DNA of 41,647 nt from an uncultured Pseudoflavonifractor sp. (GTDB taxonomy: Bacteria; Bacillota; Clostridia; Oscillospirales; Oscillospiraceae). Below, one piece after another: positions 23,256 to 31,319 of this stretch. The position numbers and the translations under genes were made by a program. The first letter of the stretch is position 1; each line of letters opens with the position of its first letter. The notes under the pieces are model-generated. The model was given only the letters and a program-made list of their open reading frames with translations, did not search any database and was not told where the DNA came from. The stretch covers positions 1 to 41,647 of the forward strand of contig CANPTT010000020.1 of the NCBI GenBank assembly GCA_947577065.1. Reading direction: 5' to 3'.

Positions 23256-24179
23256 ATGGCAGAAAACATACTGGTAGCCCGTGGTTTGACCAAGCGCTAT
23301 GGCAGTCACCTGGCGGTGGACCATGTGGATCTGACCATCCCCAAGGGGGAGATCTACGGCCTTGTGGGCCGTAACGGCGCAGGCAAGACCACCATCATAC
23401 GGATGGTGGCGGCCCAGACGGTGTCCACTGCGGGAGAGATAGAGCTTTTTGGAGCCTCCGGAGAGCGGGAGCTACAAAAGGCCCGGTCCCGTACCGGGGC
23501 TATGGTGGAGATCCCCAGTTTTTACCCCTATCTTACCGCCAAAGAAAATCTGGAATACTACCGCCGCCAGCGGGGCGTAGCGGGGAGCCATGTGGTGGAG
23601 GACGCCCTCCATCAGGTGGGCCTTGCCGACACGGGAAAGAAGAAATTCAAGGCCTTTTCCCTTGGTATGAAGCAGAGGCTGGGGCTGGCGCTGGCCCTGA
23701 TGAACCGGCCTGACCTGCTGCTGTTGGACGAACCCATCAACGGGTTGGACCCGGAGGGCATTGTGGAGTTCCGCAACTTGCTGTTGGAGTTGAATCGGCA
23801 GTATGAGACCACCATTCTCATCTCCAGCCATATCCTCTCCGAGCTCCAGAACCTGGCTACCTGTTATGGCTTCATCGACCAGGGGCGGATGCTGGAGCAG
23901 GTCTCCGCCGGAAAGCTGGCGGAGAAGTGTCGGGACTGCCTGGAGCTGAAGGTGGACGACGCGCCCAGGGCAGCTGCTCTCCTGGAGCGGCAGCTGGGTT
24001 ACCGGGATTTTGAGGTGCTGCCTGGCGGTTCCATCCGGCTCTATGAGGGCTTGGAGACGCCGGAAAGGGTGACCCGGCTCCTGGTGGAGCAGGGGGTGTC
24101 CTTGGCGGGGATGGAGCACCGGGGGGCCAATCTGGAGGACTACTTCCTGAACCTGATGGGAGGTGTCCACCATGGTTAA
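23256..24179 (+). CDS. ABC transporter ATPase, antimicrobial-peptide type
   Basis: A 307-residue ATPase of the BcrA/lantibiotic-immunity group. Walker A is GRNGAGKTT (residues 38-46), the signature FSLGMKQRLG and Walker B LLLLDEPINGLDPEG follow, and there is a late switch histidine (ISSHILSEL). A C-terminal accessory region (about 220-307) is typical. GAGAGG lies nine bases before ATG 23256. It overlaps the first permease gene by eight bases, so the proteins are made together. It would drive removal of a membrane-acting peptide from the cell surface; that role is inferred from family and context. Confidence 0.88.
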   Translation: MAENILVARGLTKRYGSHLAVDHVDLTIPKGEIYGLVGRNGAGKTTIIRMVAAQTVSTAGEIELFGASGERELQKARSRTGAMVEIPSFYPYLTAKENLEYYRRQRGVAGSHVVEDALHQVGLADTGKKKFKAFSLGMKQRLGLALALMNRPDLLLLDEPINGLDPEGIVEFRNLLLELNRQYETTILISSHILSELQNLATCYGFIDQGRMLEQVSAGKLAEKCRDCLELKVDDAPRAAALLERQLGYRDFEVLPGGSIRLYEGLETPERVTRLLVEQGVSLAGMEHRGANLEDYFLNLMGGVHHG

Positions 24180-24960
24180 ATATATCAATGCGGAGTGCTA
24201 TAAAGCGTTTCACCGGAAGTACCTCTACCTCTTTCTGGCTGTGATCCTGGCCTTAGCTGGGGCCTTCATGGTGCTGCTGCGGGTGGAGGGGCTCCATCAG
24301 ACCGAGACGAGCGACGGAATGATCCTGGTTCAGCGGGTCACGGTTTCTGAACTGATGGGGGTACTGGCGATGGCCTTGTCCGCAGGGCTTTATTTTCTGA
24401 TGATCGCGGCGGATATCGTGTTCTCCGATCAGTACAAATATAACACCTTGAAAAATGAGGTGTCCTACGGACTTCCGCGGATGCGGATCTATCTGGGGAA
24501 GCTGGCGTCCTCCGTCCTGGTAGCGGTGGTGCTGTGCGCTGCGCTGATCGGCGGATACCTGGCGCTCTCCTGCGTGCTTTTTCCCGCCGGAGACGAACTG
24601 GGAGAGAGTGCGCGAAACTTTGGCCTTTGGATGCTGGTGGCCATCCCGCTGTGGATGGGCGGGCTGGGCCTGTTTATGTTGCTGCAGTTTGTGATGAAGA
24701 ATACGGCTGCCACCATCACCTATGTGATGATCGTGGGCTTTTTAGGAAGCGGTTTTGTAGACCTGTTGACTGTTTTCATGCCTTCGTTGGAGCCGATAGC
24801 CAATGTGGTACGGATCATTTCCCTGAATACTCCTTTCAGTCTGCTGAGGACCCAGGCCCCAGAGGAGCTGCTGGGCTATGCCTGGATCCTGGGAATGGCC
24901 TGGCTGGGCGTCTCCACTGCGGCGGGAGTGATCTGTTTCCACAAGAGGGAGATCAGCTGA
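24172..24960 (+). CDS. ABC-2 permease, first subunit
   Basis: A 262-residue membrane protein with six hydrophobic helices, of the type found in lantibiotic-immunity transporters. It opens MVKYINAECYKAFHRKYLYLF, and DQYKYNTLKNEVSYGLPRMRIYLGK follows the second helix, a pattern shared with the next gene. The ATG at 24172 lies eight bases after GGGAGG, inside the end of the ATPase gene; a GTG at 24163 is less likely. It ends one base before the second permease. Confidence 0.83.
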   Translation: MVKYINAECYKAFHRKYLYLFLAVILALAGAFMVLLRVEGLHQTETSDGMILVQRVTVSELMGVLAMALSAGLYFLMIAADIVFSDQYKYNTLKNEVSYGLPRMRIYLGKLASSVLVAVVLCAALIGGYLALSCVLFPAGDELGESARNFGLWMLVAIPLWMGGLGLFMLLQFVMKNTAATITYVMIVGFLGSGFVDLLTVFMPSLEPIANVVRIISLNTPFSLLRTQAPEELLGYAWILGMAWLGVSTAAGVICFHKREIS

Positions 24961-24961
24961 G

Positions 24962-25726
24962 ATGCTTAACTATATTTCTGCAGAGTGGTATAAGCTCCGC
25001 CATACCAAGGGGATATTTATTGCCTTTGGATTTCTGCTGCTGCTGATCGCCCTGCTCTTTCTTCCGGCATTGGGAATGATGAAGCCGATCTTTGAGGTAT
25101 ATGCCGGAGCCTATGTAGTGACCCTGGTGGTGGGCTTTTTTCTGGCTCCCATTTTTGCGGTGCGGGCTTTTGATGACCAGTATGGCCGCGGGACCATGAA
25201 AAACGAGGTGGTCTTTGGTATCCCCCGGCATCGCATTTATTTGGGAAAGCTGGGTTTCAGCGCCCTATTGGGGACGGCGGCCGCTTTTCTGGTGCTGGGT
25301 TTTTTCCTGTTGTTATGCATCCTGGCGGGGGGGCTGGCGGAGGCGAATGCCCTGCTGTGTATTGACCTATGTATCAAATCGACCCTTTTGGTCCTGCCTC
25401 TGTGGCTGGCAAGCCTGTCCCTGGCCTTTTTCCTGCAGGTTGCGGTCAGGAGCAATGGGGGAGCGGTAGCTGTCGATTATCTGATCCTGCTCTTTGGGAC
25501 GCCTATCGCTCTGATGGGTGGTGCGGAAAATCCTACCGCCTCCCATTTTCTGAATTTTATGAGTCGCTGGTTCTTCGTGGCCCCTTTTCGGAACCTTTAT
25601 GATACGCTGGATATAGAGTGGGGCGTTTTTTCCGGCATGTCATACAGCTGGCTGGTGGGAGCGGGCTGGGTCCTGGTGACCACTCTGGCAGGGCTGGCAG
25701 TCTTTTCCCAAAGAGAGATCAATTGA
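24962..25726 (+). CDS. ABC-2 permease, second subunit
   Basis: A 254-residue, six-helix membrane protein related to the preceding permease. The shared pattern is DQYGRGTMKNEVVFGIPRHR after the second helix, and both start with a short YINAE or YISAEWYK segment. The two probably arose by duplication and act as a heterodimer with the ATPase. It starts one base after the first permease stop and ends 14 bases before the kinase gene. Confidence 0.83.
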   Translation: MLNYISAEWYKLRHTKGIFIAFGFLLLLIALLFLPALGMMKPIFEVYAGAYVVTLVVGFFLAPIFAVRAFDDQYGRGTMKNEVVFGIPRHRIYLGKLGFSALLGTAAAFLVLGFFLLLCILAGGLAEANALLCIDLCIKSTLLVLPLWLASLSLAFFLQVAVRSNGGAVAVDYLILLFGTPIALMGGAENPTASHFLNFMSRWFFVAPFRNLYDTLDIEWGVFSGMSYSWLVGAGWVLVTTLAGLAVFSQREIN

Positions 25727-25740
25727 TGTGAGGGGGCGCG

Positions 25741-26637
25741 ATGATGGGCTATCTGGCGGGGACGTTGGGGCTTCTGTGCCTGATTTTGATCATACGCCTC
25801 TATTCTTTGGACCGTAATTTGAAGAAGGGGGCGGTACAACTTCGGCTTCAGCGGCGGGAAAAGAGCGCCACCCCTCTCCATTTGGCTGCCCCGCATCGTG
25901 CCTCTGAAGCGCTGCTCTCCGAAGTCAACGGCCTGCTGCGGGACAGGGAGGATGAGCGCTCCGATTTTCGCCGTCGGGAGCAGGCCCTCCGTCGTCAGAT
26001 CGCCAATGTGTCCCACGACCTTCGCACTCCGCTGACTTCCATTCTGGGGTACCTTCAGCTTCTGGAAAGTCCGGAGGTCACCGAGGAGCAGAGAGGGGAG
26101 TATCTGGCGGTCATCGCCAGCCGGGCCAGAGTTCTTCAGGGTCTTATCACCAGCTTTTATGACCTGAGCCGCCTGGAGGCGGGGGAGTACCCTATCGTGC
26201 GGGAACGGGTGGATCTGCGGGAGGTGATCGGCACCCTGTTAGCCGCCTTTTACGATGAGCTGGAGGACCGCTTTACCGTGGAAGTGGACCTTCCCGAGGA
26301 CCTGCCCCAGGTGTGGGGGGACCGGGCGGCCATGACGCGGGTCTACTCCAATCTGATCCGCAACGCCTTGGAGCACGGGGAGGGAAAACTGTCCATCTCG
26401 GCCCAAAGGGAAGGAGAGCAGGTGGCGACCCGCTTTACCAACGGCGGAGCGGAACTGACCGGGGAGGATCTGACCCATGTGTTTGATCGGTTTTACACCT
26501 CGGACAAGACTCGCTCTGGAATGAACACCGGATTGGGCCTCGCTATTGTGAAAACCTTGACGGAACAAATGCTTGGAACCGTTGCGGCAGAGTTGACAGC
26601 GGGAAATTTTTCCGTTATACTATATTGGAAGGTGTGA
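25741..26637 (+). CDS. Sensor histidine kinase of the peptide-resistance module
   Basis: A 298-residue kinase with a single short N-terminal membrane helix (about 3-20) and no extracellular sensor domain. Dimerisation helix His92 (NVSHDLRTPL) is followed by the N box (NLIRNALEHGEG), a DRFYTSD segment and the G2 box TGLGLAIVK. The compact membrane part suggests sensing through the adjacent transporter, as known for BceS-like and CprK-like kinases. It is the last gene before a terminator. Its regulator is probably the one at 22336-23022. Confidence 0.88.
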   Translation: MMGYLAGTLGLLCLILIIRLYSLDRNLKKGAVQLRLQRREKSATPLHLAAPHRASEALLSEVNGLLRDREDERSDFRRREQALRRQIANVSHDLRTPLTSILGYLQLLESPEVTEEQRGEYLAVIASRARVLQGLITSFYDLSRLEAGEYPIVRERVDLREVIGTLLAAFYDELEDRFTVEVDLPEDLPQVWGDRAAMTRVYSNLIRNALEHGEGKLSISAQREGEQVATRFTNGGAELTGEDLTHVFDRFYTSDKTRSGMNTGLGLAIVKTLTEQMLGTVAAELTAGNFSVILYWKV

Positions 26638-26670
26638 GGGCGGCTATACCTGGCCGCCCTTTCTTCTTTC
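26637..26670 (+). terminator. Terminator of the two-component/ABC module
   Basis: A GGGCGGC/GCCGCCC stem (26638-26644 with 26653-26659) begins at the kinase stop codon and is followed by TTTCTTCTTTC. Confidence 0.8.
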
Positions 26671-26689
26671 TGGAAATCCCGCAAAGACC

Positions 26690-26718
26690 TTGACAGCCGA
26701 AGCTAGCAATGATAGAAT
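26690..26718 (+). promoter_or_regulatory. nfnAB promoter
   Basis: TTGACA (26690-26695) and TAGAAT (26713-26718) are spaced by 17 bases, about 55 bases before nfnA and directly after the preceding terminator. Confidence 0.78.
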
Positions 26719-26773
26719 TTTAACGAAGTGTGAGACAAGCAACTAAACTGTAAGTGAAAGAGAAGTGGTATTC

Positions 26774-27637
26774 ATGGTCAAGATCGTACGGAAAAAAGAG
26801 TTGAATCCCACCGTTACCCTGATGGAGGTGGAGGCTCCCTTTGTGGCCGCCAAGGCACAGGCGGGGCAGTTCATTATCCTCCGGGTAGACGAGGAGGGGG
26901 AGCGGATCCCTCTGACCGTGGCCGGCTACGACCGGGCCAAGGGGACGGTCACCATCATCTTCCAGATCGTAGGAGCCACCACCGAGAAGCTCAACCACCT
27001 GAAGGAGGGGGAATATATCCACGATTTTGTAGGTCCCCTGGGAATGCCTACCCACACGGAGGGCCTGAAAAAGGTCTGCGTGGTGGGCGGCGGCGTGGGC
27101 TGCGCCATCGCCCTTCCTGTGGCCCAGAAACTTCACGAGCAGGGCTGCGAAGTCACCTCTGTCATTGGCTTCCGCTCCAAGGATCTGCTGATCCTGGAGG
27201 AGGAGTTCAAGGCTGCGTCGGATAAGCTTTATGTCATGACTGACGACGGCTCTTATGGAAGGGAGGGCAACGTATGTGTGCCCCTTAACGAGATGTTTGC
27301 TGCTGGGGAGACCTTTGACGAGGTCATCACCATTGGGCCCCTTATTATGATGAAGTTTGTGGTGGAGGCCACCCGGCCCACTGGTATTCCCTGCGTGGCG
27401 TCCATGAATCCCATTATGATCGACGGCACAGGAATGTGCGGCGGCTGCCGGCTTACTCTCCATCAGGACGGCAAGGCGGTGACCAAATTTGCCTGCGTAG
27501 ATGGACCTGATTTCAACGGCTATGAGATCGATTTTGACGAGGCCATGAGCCGGGGCAGCATGTATTATGGCTTTGAGCGCCATGCCCATGAGGAGACCTG
27601 CAATCTGTTCAAGAAGGAGGCTGAGCTCCATGGCTAA
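26774..27637 (+). CDS. nfnA: NfnA-type FAD/NAD-binding subunit
   Basis: A 287-residue small subunit of the NADH-dependent reduced ferredoxin:NADP oxidoreductase, also annotated as sulfide dehydrogenase subunit. An FAD-binding barrel opens the protein (GQFIILRVDEEGERIPLTVAG in its core), then an NAD domain with GGGVGCAIALPVA near residue 106. A C-terminal Cys cluster (222, 225, 241; MCGGC) would hold a [2Fe-2S] centre. The ATG at 26774 was chosen over an upstream GTG at 26765; the ribosome site is weak. It overlaps nfnB by eight bases. Confidence 0.88.
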   Translation: MVKIVRKKELNPTVTLMEVEAPFVAAKAQAGQFIILRVDEEGERIPLTVAGYDRAKGTVTIIFQIVGATTEKLNHLKEGEYIHDFVGPLGMPTHTEGLKKVCVVGGGVGCAIALPVAQKLHEQGCEVTSVIGFRSKDLLILEEEFKAASDKLYVMTDDGSYGREGNVCVPLNEMFAAGETFDEVITIGPLIMMKFVVEATRPTGIPCVASMNPIMIDGTGMCGGCRLTLHQDGKAVTKFACVDGPDFNGYEIDFDEAMSRGSMYYGFERHAHEETCNLFKKEAELHG

Positions 27638-29051
27638 TCTTCCGAATATGGACCCCAAAAAGAACCCTATGCCCACTCAGGAGCCCCAGGTCCGGGCTCA
27701 TAATTTCAGCGAGGTGGCCTTGGGCTACTCCGAGGAGACTGCCATTCAGGAGGCCCTCCGGTGCCTCAATTGCAAGAACTATCCCTGCGTGTCCGGCTGC
27801 CCGGTGAATATCCACATCCCTGAGTTTATCGCCAAGATCAAGGAGGGAGATTTTGAGGGCGCTTACCAGGTCATTCAAAAATCTTCCTCTCTCCCCGCTG
27901 TATGCGGTCGGGTCTGCCCCCAGGAGACCCAGTGCGAAAGTAAGTGTGTTCGAGGCATCAAGGGCGAGCCGGTAGGAATCGGTCGGCTGGAACGGTTCGT
28001 GGCCGACTGGCACAACGCCCACGCTGACAAGCTCCCTGAGAAGATCCCCTCCAACGGTCATAAGGTGGCTGTGGTGGGCTCTGGTCCCAGCGGTCTCACC
28101 TGTGCCGGCGACCTGGCAAAGAAGGGGTATCAGGTCACTGTCTATGAGGCTCTACATACTGCTGGCGGCGTGCTGGTCTACGGCATCCCCGAGTTCCGTC
28201 TTCCCAAGGCCATCGTCCAGAAGGAAGTGGATAACCTGACTGCCATGGGCGTGGATATGGAGACCAACATCGTCATTGGCAAAACTCTCACCATCGACGA
28301 GCTCTTCGATATGGGCTTCGAGGCTGTGTTTGTGGGTTCCGGCGCGGGTCTTCCCAACTTTATGGGCATTCCCGGCGAGAGCCTGAAGGGCGTATACTCC
28401 GCCAACGAGTTCCTCACCCGTTCCAACCTGATGAAAGCCTATAAAGAAGACCCTGTTACCCCCATTATGAAGGGTGGCAAGGTGGCCGTGGTGGGCGGCG
28501 GCAACGTGGCCATGGACGCCGCCCGTACCGCTCTCCGGCTGGGGGCCGAGAAGGTCTATGTGGTCTACCGCCGTTCCCTGGAGGAACTTCCCGCCCGAAA
28601 GGAGGAGGTGGAGCACGCCATGGAGGAGGGCATTGATTTCAAAGTTCTTAATAATCCTGTGGAGATCCTGGGATACCACAACCCCGACGATCGCCGGGAC
28701 CCCAAGAACGGCTTTGTTACCGGCATGAAGTGCATCAGAATGGAGCTGGGTGAGCCTGATGAAAAGGGCCGCCGCCGTCCCGTTCCTGTTCCCGACAGCG
28801 AGTTTGAGCTGGAGGTGGACACAGTGATCATGTCTATCGGCACCTCTCCCAATCCCCTCATCAAGTCTACCACTGAGGGCCTGGAGGTCAATCGTCATGG
28901 CGGTATTATCGTGGAGGAGCAAACCGGCGCTACCACTAAGACCGGCGTGTACGCCGGCGGTGACGCGGTCACCGGCGCTGCCACCGTCATCTCGGCCATG
29001 GGCGCTGGAAAGGTGGCGGCTAAGGCCATTGACGAGTATCTGAGTAAATAA
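27630..29051 (+). CDS. nfnB: NfnB / glutamate synthase small-chain-type oxidoreductase
   Basis: A 473-residue flavoprotein of the GltD family. N-terminal cysteines 45, 48, 53, 57 and 92, 96, 102, 106 can bind two [4Fe-4S] clusters. An FAD motif VVGSGPSGLTCAG and an NADP motif VVGGGNVAMDAA follow, with the typical C-terminal YAGGDAVTGAATV. Fused in tandem with NfnA, it most likely forms the electron-bifurcating NfnAB complex that balances NADH, NADPH and ferredoxin. No large glutamate synthase subunit is nearby, which argues against GltD function. Confidence 0.88.
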   Translation: MANLPNMDPKKNPMPTQEPQVRAHNFSEVALGYSEETAIQEALRCLNCKNYPCVSGCPVNIHIPEFIAKIKEGDFEGAYQVIQKSSSLPAVCGRVCPQETQCESKCVRGIKGEPVGIGRLERFVADWHNAHADKLPEKIPSNGHKVAVVGSGPSGLTCAGDLAKKGYQVTVYEALHTAGGVLVYGIPEFRLPKAIVQKEVDNLTAMGVDMETNIVIGKTLTIDELFDMGFEAVFVGSGAGLPNFMGIPGESLKGVYSANEFLTRSNLMKAYKEDPVTPIMKGGKVAVVGGGNVAMDAARTALRLGAEKVYVVYRRSLEELPARKEEVEHAMEEGIDFKVLNNPVEILGYHNPDDRRDPKNGFVTGMKCIRMELGEPDEKGRRRPVPVPDSEFELEVDTVIMSIGTSPNPLIKSTTEGLEVNRHGGIIVEEQTGATTKTGVYAGGDAVTGAATVISAMGAGKVAAKAIDEYLSK

Positions 29052-29064
29052 TTTTCCATACCAA

Positions 29065-29095
29065 TGAGCGGAGGCATAGGCCTCCGCTCATTTTT
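29065..29095 (+). terminator. nfnAB terminator
   Basis: An 11-bp stem (29065-29075 with 29080-29090) has a four-base loop and is followed by five Ts. The next 200 bases, up to the stop of the small gene at 29297, hold nothing recognisable. Confidence 0.88.
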
Positions 29096-29296
29096 CACAT
29101 ACCCACACAAATTTATCGAAAAGCCATAAATAATATTTGGCAATTGAGCAAAATGCTTGTAATCGCATGGGAGTAGTGTTGGGAAGCGTACATCTGGAAG
29201 ATGAGGCTTTTGATGGATTTCTCCTTTTTAGACACCTCTTTGTTTGCGCCTAGCAGTACCTGGCAAATCAAATATAAAGAAATAGGGAAGGGTGCT

Positions 29297-29500
29297 TTAA
29301 GCTTCCGTATTCTCTGTTGCGCGGCTTCCTCCGCAGCAAGGAGGGGCAATGAGTAGGGCCAGGTTATCGCCCAGAACCTCAAAAAAAGCTGCCAGCACTT
29401 CAATTTGGTCATTGTCCAAACCCTGGGCAATTTGGATAGAAGCCAACGTGGCCAACACCAGAATTCCCTGATTGTTGGCGGAATTGCGGCGGACTCCCAT
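29297..29500 (-). CDS. Small conserved-type protein, unknown
   Basis: A 67-residue minus-strand gene preceded by GAGGGGGTG. It reads as one amphipathic region (ILVLATLASIQIAQGLDNDQ then EVLAAFFEVLGDNLALL) with a CC pair near the end. It resembles short clostridial proteins described as DUF6774-like, but I am not certain. It lies 39 bases downstream of another small gene and probably shares its transcript. Its function is unknown. Confidence 0.55.
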   Translation of the reverse strand: MGVRRNSANNQGILVLATLASIQIAQGLDNDQIEVLAAFFEVLGDNLALLIAPPCCGGSRATENTEA

Positions 29501-29539
29501 TCAAATCACCCCCTCTGAATCAGTTTACGCAGTTTTTCC

Positions 29540-29737
29540 CTAATGGGTGTGGAGATCGCCCAACTCGGATATCAATGCCCGCATCTCTGCCTTGCTTCTG
29601 ACTTGATGAGCCCGTTCCACATAGTGGGATTTCTCCTGACCGGGCAGTTGTCCAAAGGCATTCAGTGCCTCCGGATCCTGAGCAAGAGCCATAGCAAGAC
29701 CTTCCGGAAGCTGTGCCATAGGGTCAAAATGTGACAT
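29540..29737 (-). CDS. Small hypothetical protein
   Basis: A 65-residue minus-strand gene with AAAGGAGAGGAG before ATG 29737. It starts MSHFDPMAQLPEGLAMALAQ, then NAFGQLPGQEKSHYVERAHQ, a pattern seen in short Firmicute proteins that end in a YdeI/OmpD-associated-type helical motif (EK..YV..A...K). The helical tail (VRSKAEMRALISELGD) fits that. No catalytic residues are evident. It is divergent from the DUF6465 gene. Confidence 0.6.
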   Translation of the reverse strand: MSHFDPMAQLPEGLAMALAQDPEALNAFGQLPGQEKSHYVERAHQVRSKAEMRALISELGDLHTH

Positions 29738-29953
29738 AAATGCTCCTCTCCTTTCTCGCCTATTTTGCGCCGAAATGGGAATAATACTCATATAGAGCCC
29801 CTAAAACTGTTCAAAATGGCGGAAAAGAGTCGGAATTTTTTGGGAAAACAGTCATTTTCCTACTTTCATTTCTGTGGGATTCTGATAAAATATACATAGC
29901 GCAAACCTAAAAAATCAAGCGGTTTGAAACCGTGGATAAAGGAGTTCTGTATT

Positions 29954-30325
29954 ATGGCTAAGACGATGAAGAAGGCAGAATCTGCTGCCAAGACCACTGA
30001 GGCTGTGAAGGCTCCCACCGCTGTGGAGACCAAGACCACTGAGACGGCCAAGGCTGTGAAGGAGACCAAGACTGCTGTTAAGGCTAAGGCCGCCAAGAAG
30101 CCTGCTGCTAAGACGGCAAAGACCGCTGCCAAAGCTGCTGCTCCCTCTGTGAAGGTGTTTGTGGAGTATCAGGGCAAGCAGATGGATATGGATGCCATTC
30201 TGGCTACTGTGAAGGCTACTGCCGGGGTAAAGACCATTAAGACTCTGGAGGTCTATGTGAAGCCCGAGGATGGTGCCGCTTACTATGTGGTCAATGGTAA
30301 GGACGGCGGTAAGGCTGACCTCTAA
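29954..30325 (+). CDS. Histone-H1-like DUF6465 protein
   Basis: A 123-residue protein. The first half (about 1-68) is a low-complexity Lys/Ala/Thr tail with repeated AAK, KTA and ETK units, similar to histone H1 and HU extensions. The second half (about 70-123) is a DUF6465-type domain, with VFVEYQGKQMDMDAILATVK and TLEVYVKPEDGAAYYVVNGK. The ATG at 29954 follows AAGGAG. The basic tail suggests nucleic-acid binding or nucleoid packing, which is an inference. It is a single gene with a terminator. Confidence 0.8.
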   Translation: MAKTMKKAESAAKTTEAVKAPTAVETKTTETAKAVKETKTAVKAKAAKKPAAKTAKTAAKAAAPSVKVFVEYQGKQMDMDAILATVKATAGVKTIKTLEVYVKPEDGAAYYVVNGKDGGKADL

Positions 30326-30348
30326 GCCTGAGATCCCGAAAAGAAAAG

Positions 30349-30388
30349 CTCCGAGGAGTGGGGAAGCCCTCACGCCTCGGAGTTTTTT
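30349..30388. terminator. Bidirectional terminator between convergent genes
   Basis: CTCCGAGG (30349-30356) pairs with CCTCGGAG (30375-30382); the loop can form an inner GTGGGG/CCCTCAC stem. Six Ts follow on the plus strand and CTTTTCTTTTC on the minus strand. It serves DUF6465 and the lipoprotein operon. Confidence 0.85.
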
Positions 30389-30400
30389 ATATGTTTGAGC

Positions 30401-31315
30401 TTATACGCCTTCAAAACCCTCCGCCCGGAGAGCGGTGAGGGTGAATGTTTCATCCTCCAATACCAACTTGCCTCTCAAGTGGCCGAAAATAATATCGGGG
30501 CCGCCGTCTTCGCCAACTGTCATCAAAGAGGCGGTAGCCCAAATGCTGTTGTCAGAAAACTCAAACCACAGCGGCATTTGAGAAAAATCCAGAGGGAAAA
30601 GGGATATCTTTCCCGGAATTCCGTCTCCCATATGATAAGAGGCGGAGGAAGCACCGCAGTAAACTGTAATAGAGCGTCCGGTCTGCTCCACGGTAAGAAG
30701 AGGGAAAGCGTCACGGCCAAAATCCTCATCACTGTATGAGTATGTATTCCAAGCGCTGTCTTTGTTGGGCTTACAGAGGAAAAAGTCCCGATGACGACCC
30801 ACCACATACTCAATTTCGCCATCGCCGTCATAGTCTCCGCCGGTAAGGCATCCCAGTTGGTCTGACCAATATCCGCTGCGAAACACCTCGCCAAAGTACT
30901 CCCCGGCCTGAAGGACGAATTGAGCGCCATATCCATTTCTGTCACCGAAAGCTGGTTGCGTGTAAATGTGGTCAAGGATCTCATCTGTATAAGTGACATC
31001 ATAAAGGGTAGCGTCTAACTCCGGTGCGTGGTAAAAGACGCGCCAGAGAACATTTCCTTCTTCAACACGAGGCTTTTCTTCTTTGGAGGGAAAGCCCTCT
31101 GTAGGTATGGAGATCCATAGGGGCGGGCAGTCTGGTGAGATAGGATCCGGCAGAGAGAGGGTGGGCTCCGGAGTGGGAGAGCTCGTGGGAGCGGCAAAGA
31201 GCGAAGGGACCGGTGTTGCCGGGGGAGAGGGGGAGGGGGAGGGAGCTGTCGCACTGTCACATCCTGTCAACAGTATTGTGAGAGCCAAAGTAAAGGTAAA
31301 GGTTGTTTTTTTCAT
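30401..31315 (-). CDS. Putative lipoprotein with Pro/Ser-rich linker
   Basis: A 304-residue exported protein. The signal sequence ends in lipobox LLTGC (Cys19), followed by a Pro/Ser/Thr-rich linker (about 20-62) and a globular domain. That domain contains GGDYDGDGEIEYVVG, resembling an FG-GAP/VCBS or EF-hand-like calcium loop. The family is not recognised and no enzyme motif is visible. The ATG at 31315 lies four bases after the acetyltransferase stop, with a weak ribosome site, so translation may be coupled. It is the last gene of the minus-strand operon. Confidence 0.75.
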   Translation of the reverse strand: MKKTTFTFTLALTILLTGCDSATAPSPSPSPPATPVPSLFAAPTSSPTPEPTLSLPDPISPDCPPLWISIPTEGFPSKEEKPRVEEGNVLWRVFYHAPELDATLYDVTYTDEILDHIYTQPAFGDRNGYGAQFVLQAGEYFGEVFRSGYWSDQLGCLTGGDYDGDGEIEYVVGRHRDFFLCKPNKDSAWNTYSYSDEDFGRDAFPLLTVEQTGRSITVYCGASSASYHMGDGIPGKISLFPLDFSQMPLWFEFSDNSIWATASLMTVGEDGGPDIIFGHLRGKLVLEDETFTLTALRAEGFEGV

Positions 31316-31319
31316 CGAC

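Noticed and set aside
29113-29430. Minus-strand frame of 105 codons overlapping the small gene
   Set aside because: It is another frame of the same region with no ribosome site. The 67-codon frame has a better start.
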